Shown here: positions 5,293-5,421 of the stretch, in pieces
Layout of the letters: each line of letters starts with the position of its first letter
Position numbering within the stretch: position 1 is the first letter of the stretch
From: Hyphomicrobiales bacterium
GTDB lineage: Bacteria > Pseudomonadota > Alphaproteobacteria > Rhizobiales > Beijerinckiaceae
Direction of reading: 5' to 3'
DNA length: 5,421 bases
NCBI GenBank assembly: GCA_003567055.1
Contig: PXAW01000182.1
Coordinates: forward strand, 1 to 5,421
The notes under the pieces: model-generated
Databases searched by the model: none
The model's input: only the letters and a program-made list of their open reading frames with translations
Told to the model about the DNA's origin: nothing
Position numbers and translations under genes: made by a program

Positions 5293-5421
5293 ATGGCGCT
5301 GACTGCAGTGTCTTCACATGACGCGGATTCCACCCCGCGAACCGCAGATCCCGGAGCGACGGCTCCCGGAGATGAGGGCCTCCTGCCTCTCGTGCGCTTC
5401 AGCCTCGAAGACATGAAGGCC
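5293..5421 (+). CDS. N-terminal fragment of an unidentified protein, possibly polyprenyl diphosphate synthase
   Basis: An open frame of 43 codons from ATG at 5293 to the window edge, with a good ribosome binding site. Residues 1-28 are small and polar (Ala, Thr, Ser, Asp, Pro) and look like an unstructured extension. Then comes LLPLVRFSLEDMKA (30-43), amphipathic and more like folded protein. The pattern LVxxxxxDMxxVN opens many alphaproteobacterial octaprenyl/polyprenyl diphosphate synthases, which make quinone side chains, but the diagnostic GGKRLRP and DDxxD motifs would lie outside the window. The gene is real with good likelihood; the family guess is weak. Confidence 0.55.
   Translation, partial: MALTAVSSHDADSTPRTADPGATAPGDEGLLPLVRFSLEDMKA

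Noticed and set aside
5099..5302. 67-codon plus-strand open frame in the divergent region
   Set aside because: Its product is Arg-rich with no motif, no ribosome binding site was seen, and it runs through the candidate promoter, the dyads and the start of the better-supported gene at 5293.

Overview
The window is ordinary chromosomal DNA from a GC-rich alphaproteobacterium, most likely a member of Hyphomicrobiales (Rhizobiales). This rests on the very high G+C at third codon positions and the lineage-typical sequence of RNase R (a DAKDHDDAV catalytic loop and a PAREEI-type N-terminal helix-turn-helix). It also rests on the linkage rnr - DUF983 - NUDIX, which I recall as common in that order. 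I see no insertion sequence, tRNA, rRNA, CRISPR array, phage gene or plasmid gene.

Layout from left to right. Positions 1-174 (+) hold the last 57 codons of a universal stress protein. Its stop lies only 6 bp from the stop of the convergent minus-strand block. Four genes on the minus strand then fill 181-5029. In transcription order they are rnr (5029-2645, RNase R, TTG start), a DUF983 zinc-ribbon membrane protein (2648-2166), a NUDIX hydrolase (2169-1387, GTG start) and a YcaD-like MFS transporter (1374-181). The first two junctions are 4-bp stop/start overlaps (ATGA and GTGA). At the third, the ribosome binding site of the transporter lies across the stop codon of the NUDIX gene. This is a compact, translationally coupled operon. 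Positions 5030-5292 are a divergent intergenic region with a candidate -10 box for rnr, a 15-codon upstream mini-ORF and several dyad symmetries. From 5293 to the right edge runs the N-terminus of a plus-strand gene with a good ribosome binding site; its product is uncertain, possibly a polyprenyl diphosphate synthase.

How the genes may work together: RNase R is a processive 3'-5' exoribonuclease for structured RNA, and the NUDIX protein probably hydrolyses a nucleoside-diphosphate-linked compound. DUF983 has no established function and the substrate of the transporter is unknown. The shared operon suggests co-expression with housekeeping RNA turnover, but nothing in the sequence shows a shared pathway. 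I do not see convincing evidence of a new biological system. The most checkable oddities are the translation start and leader of rnr, the dyads in the divergent promoter region and the insertion inside the Nudix box.
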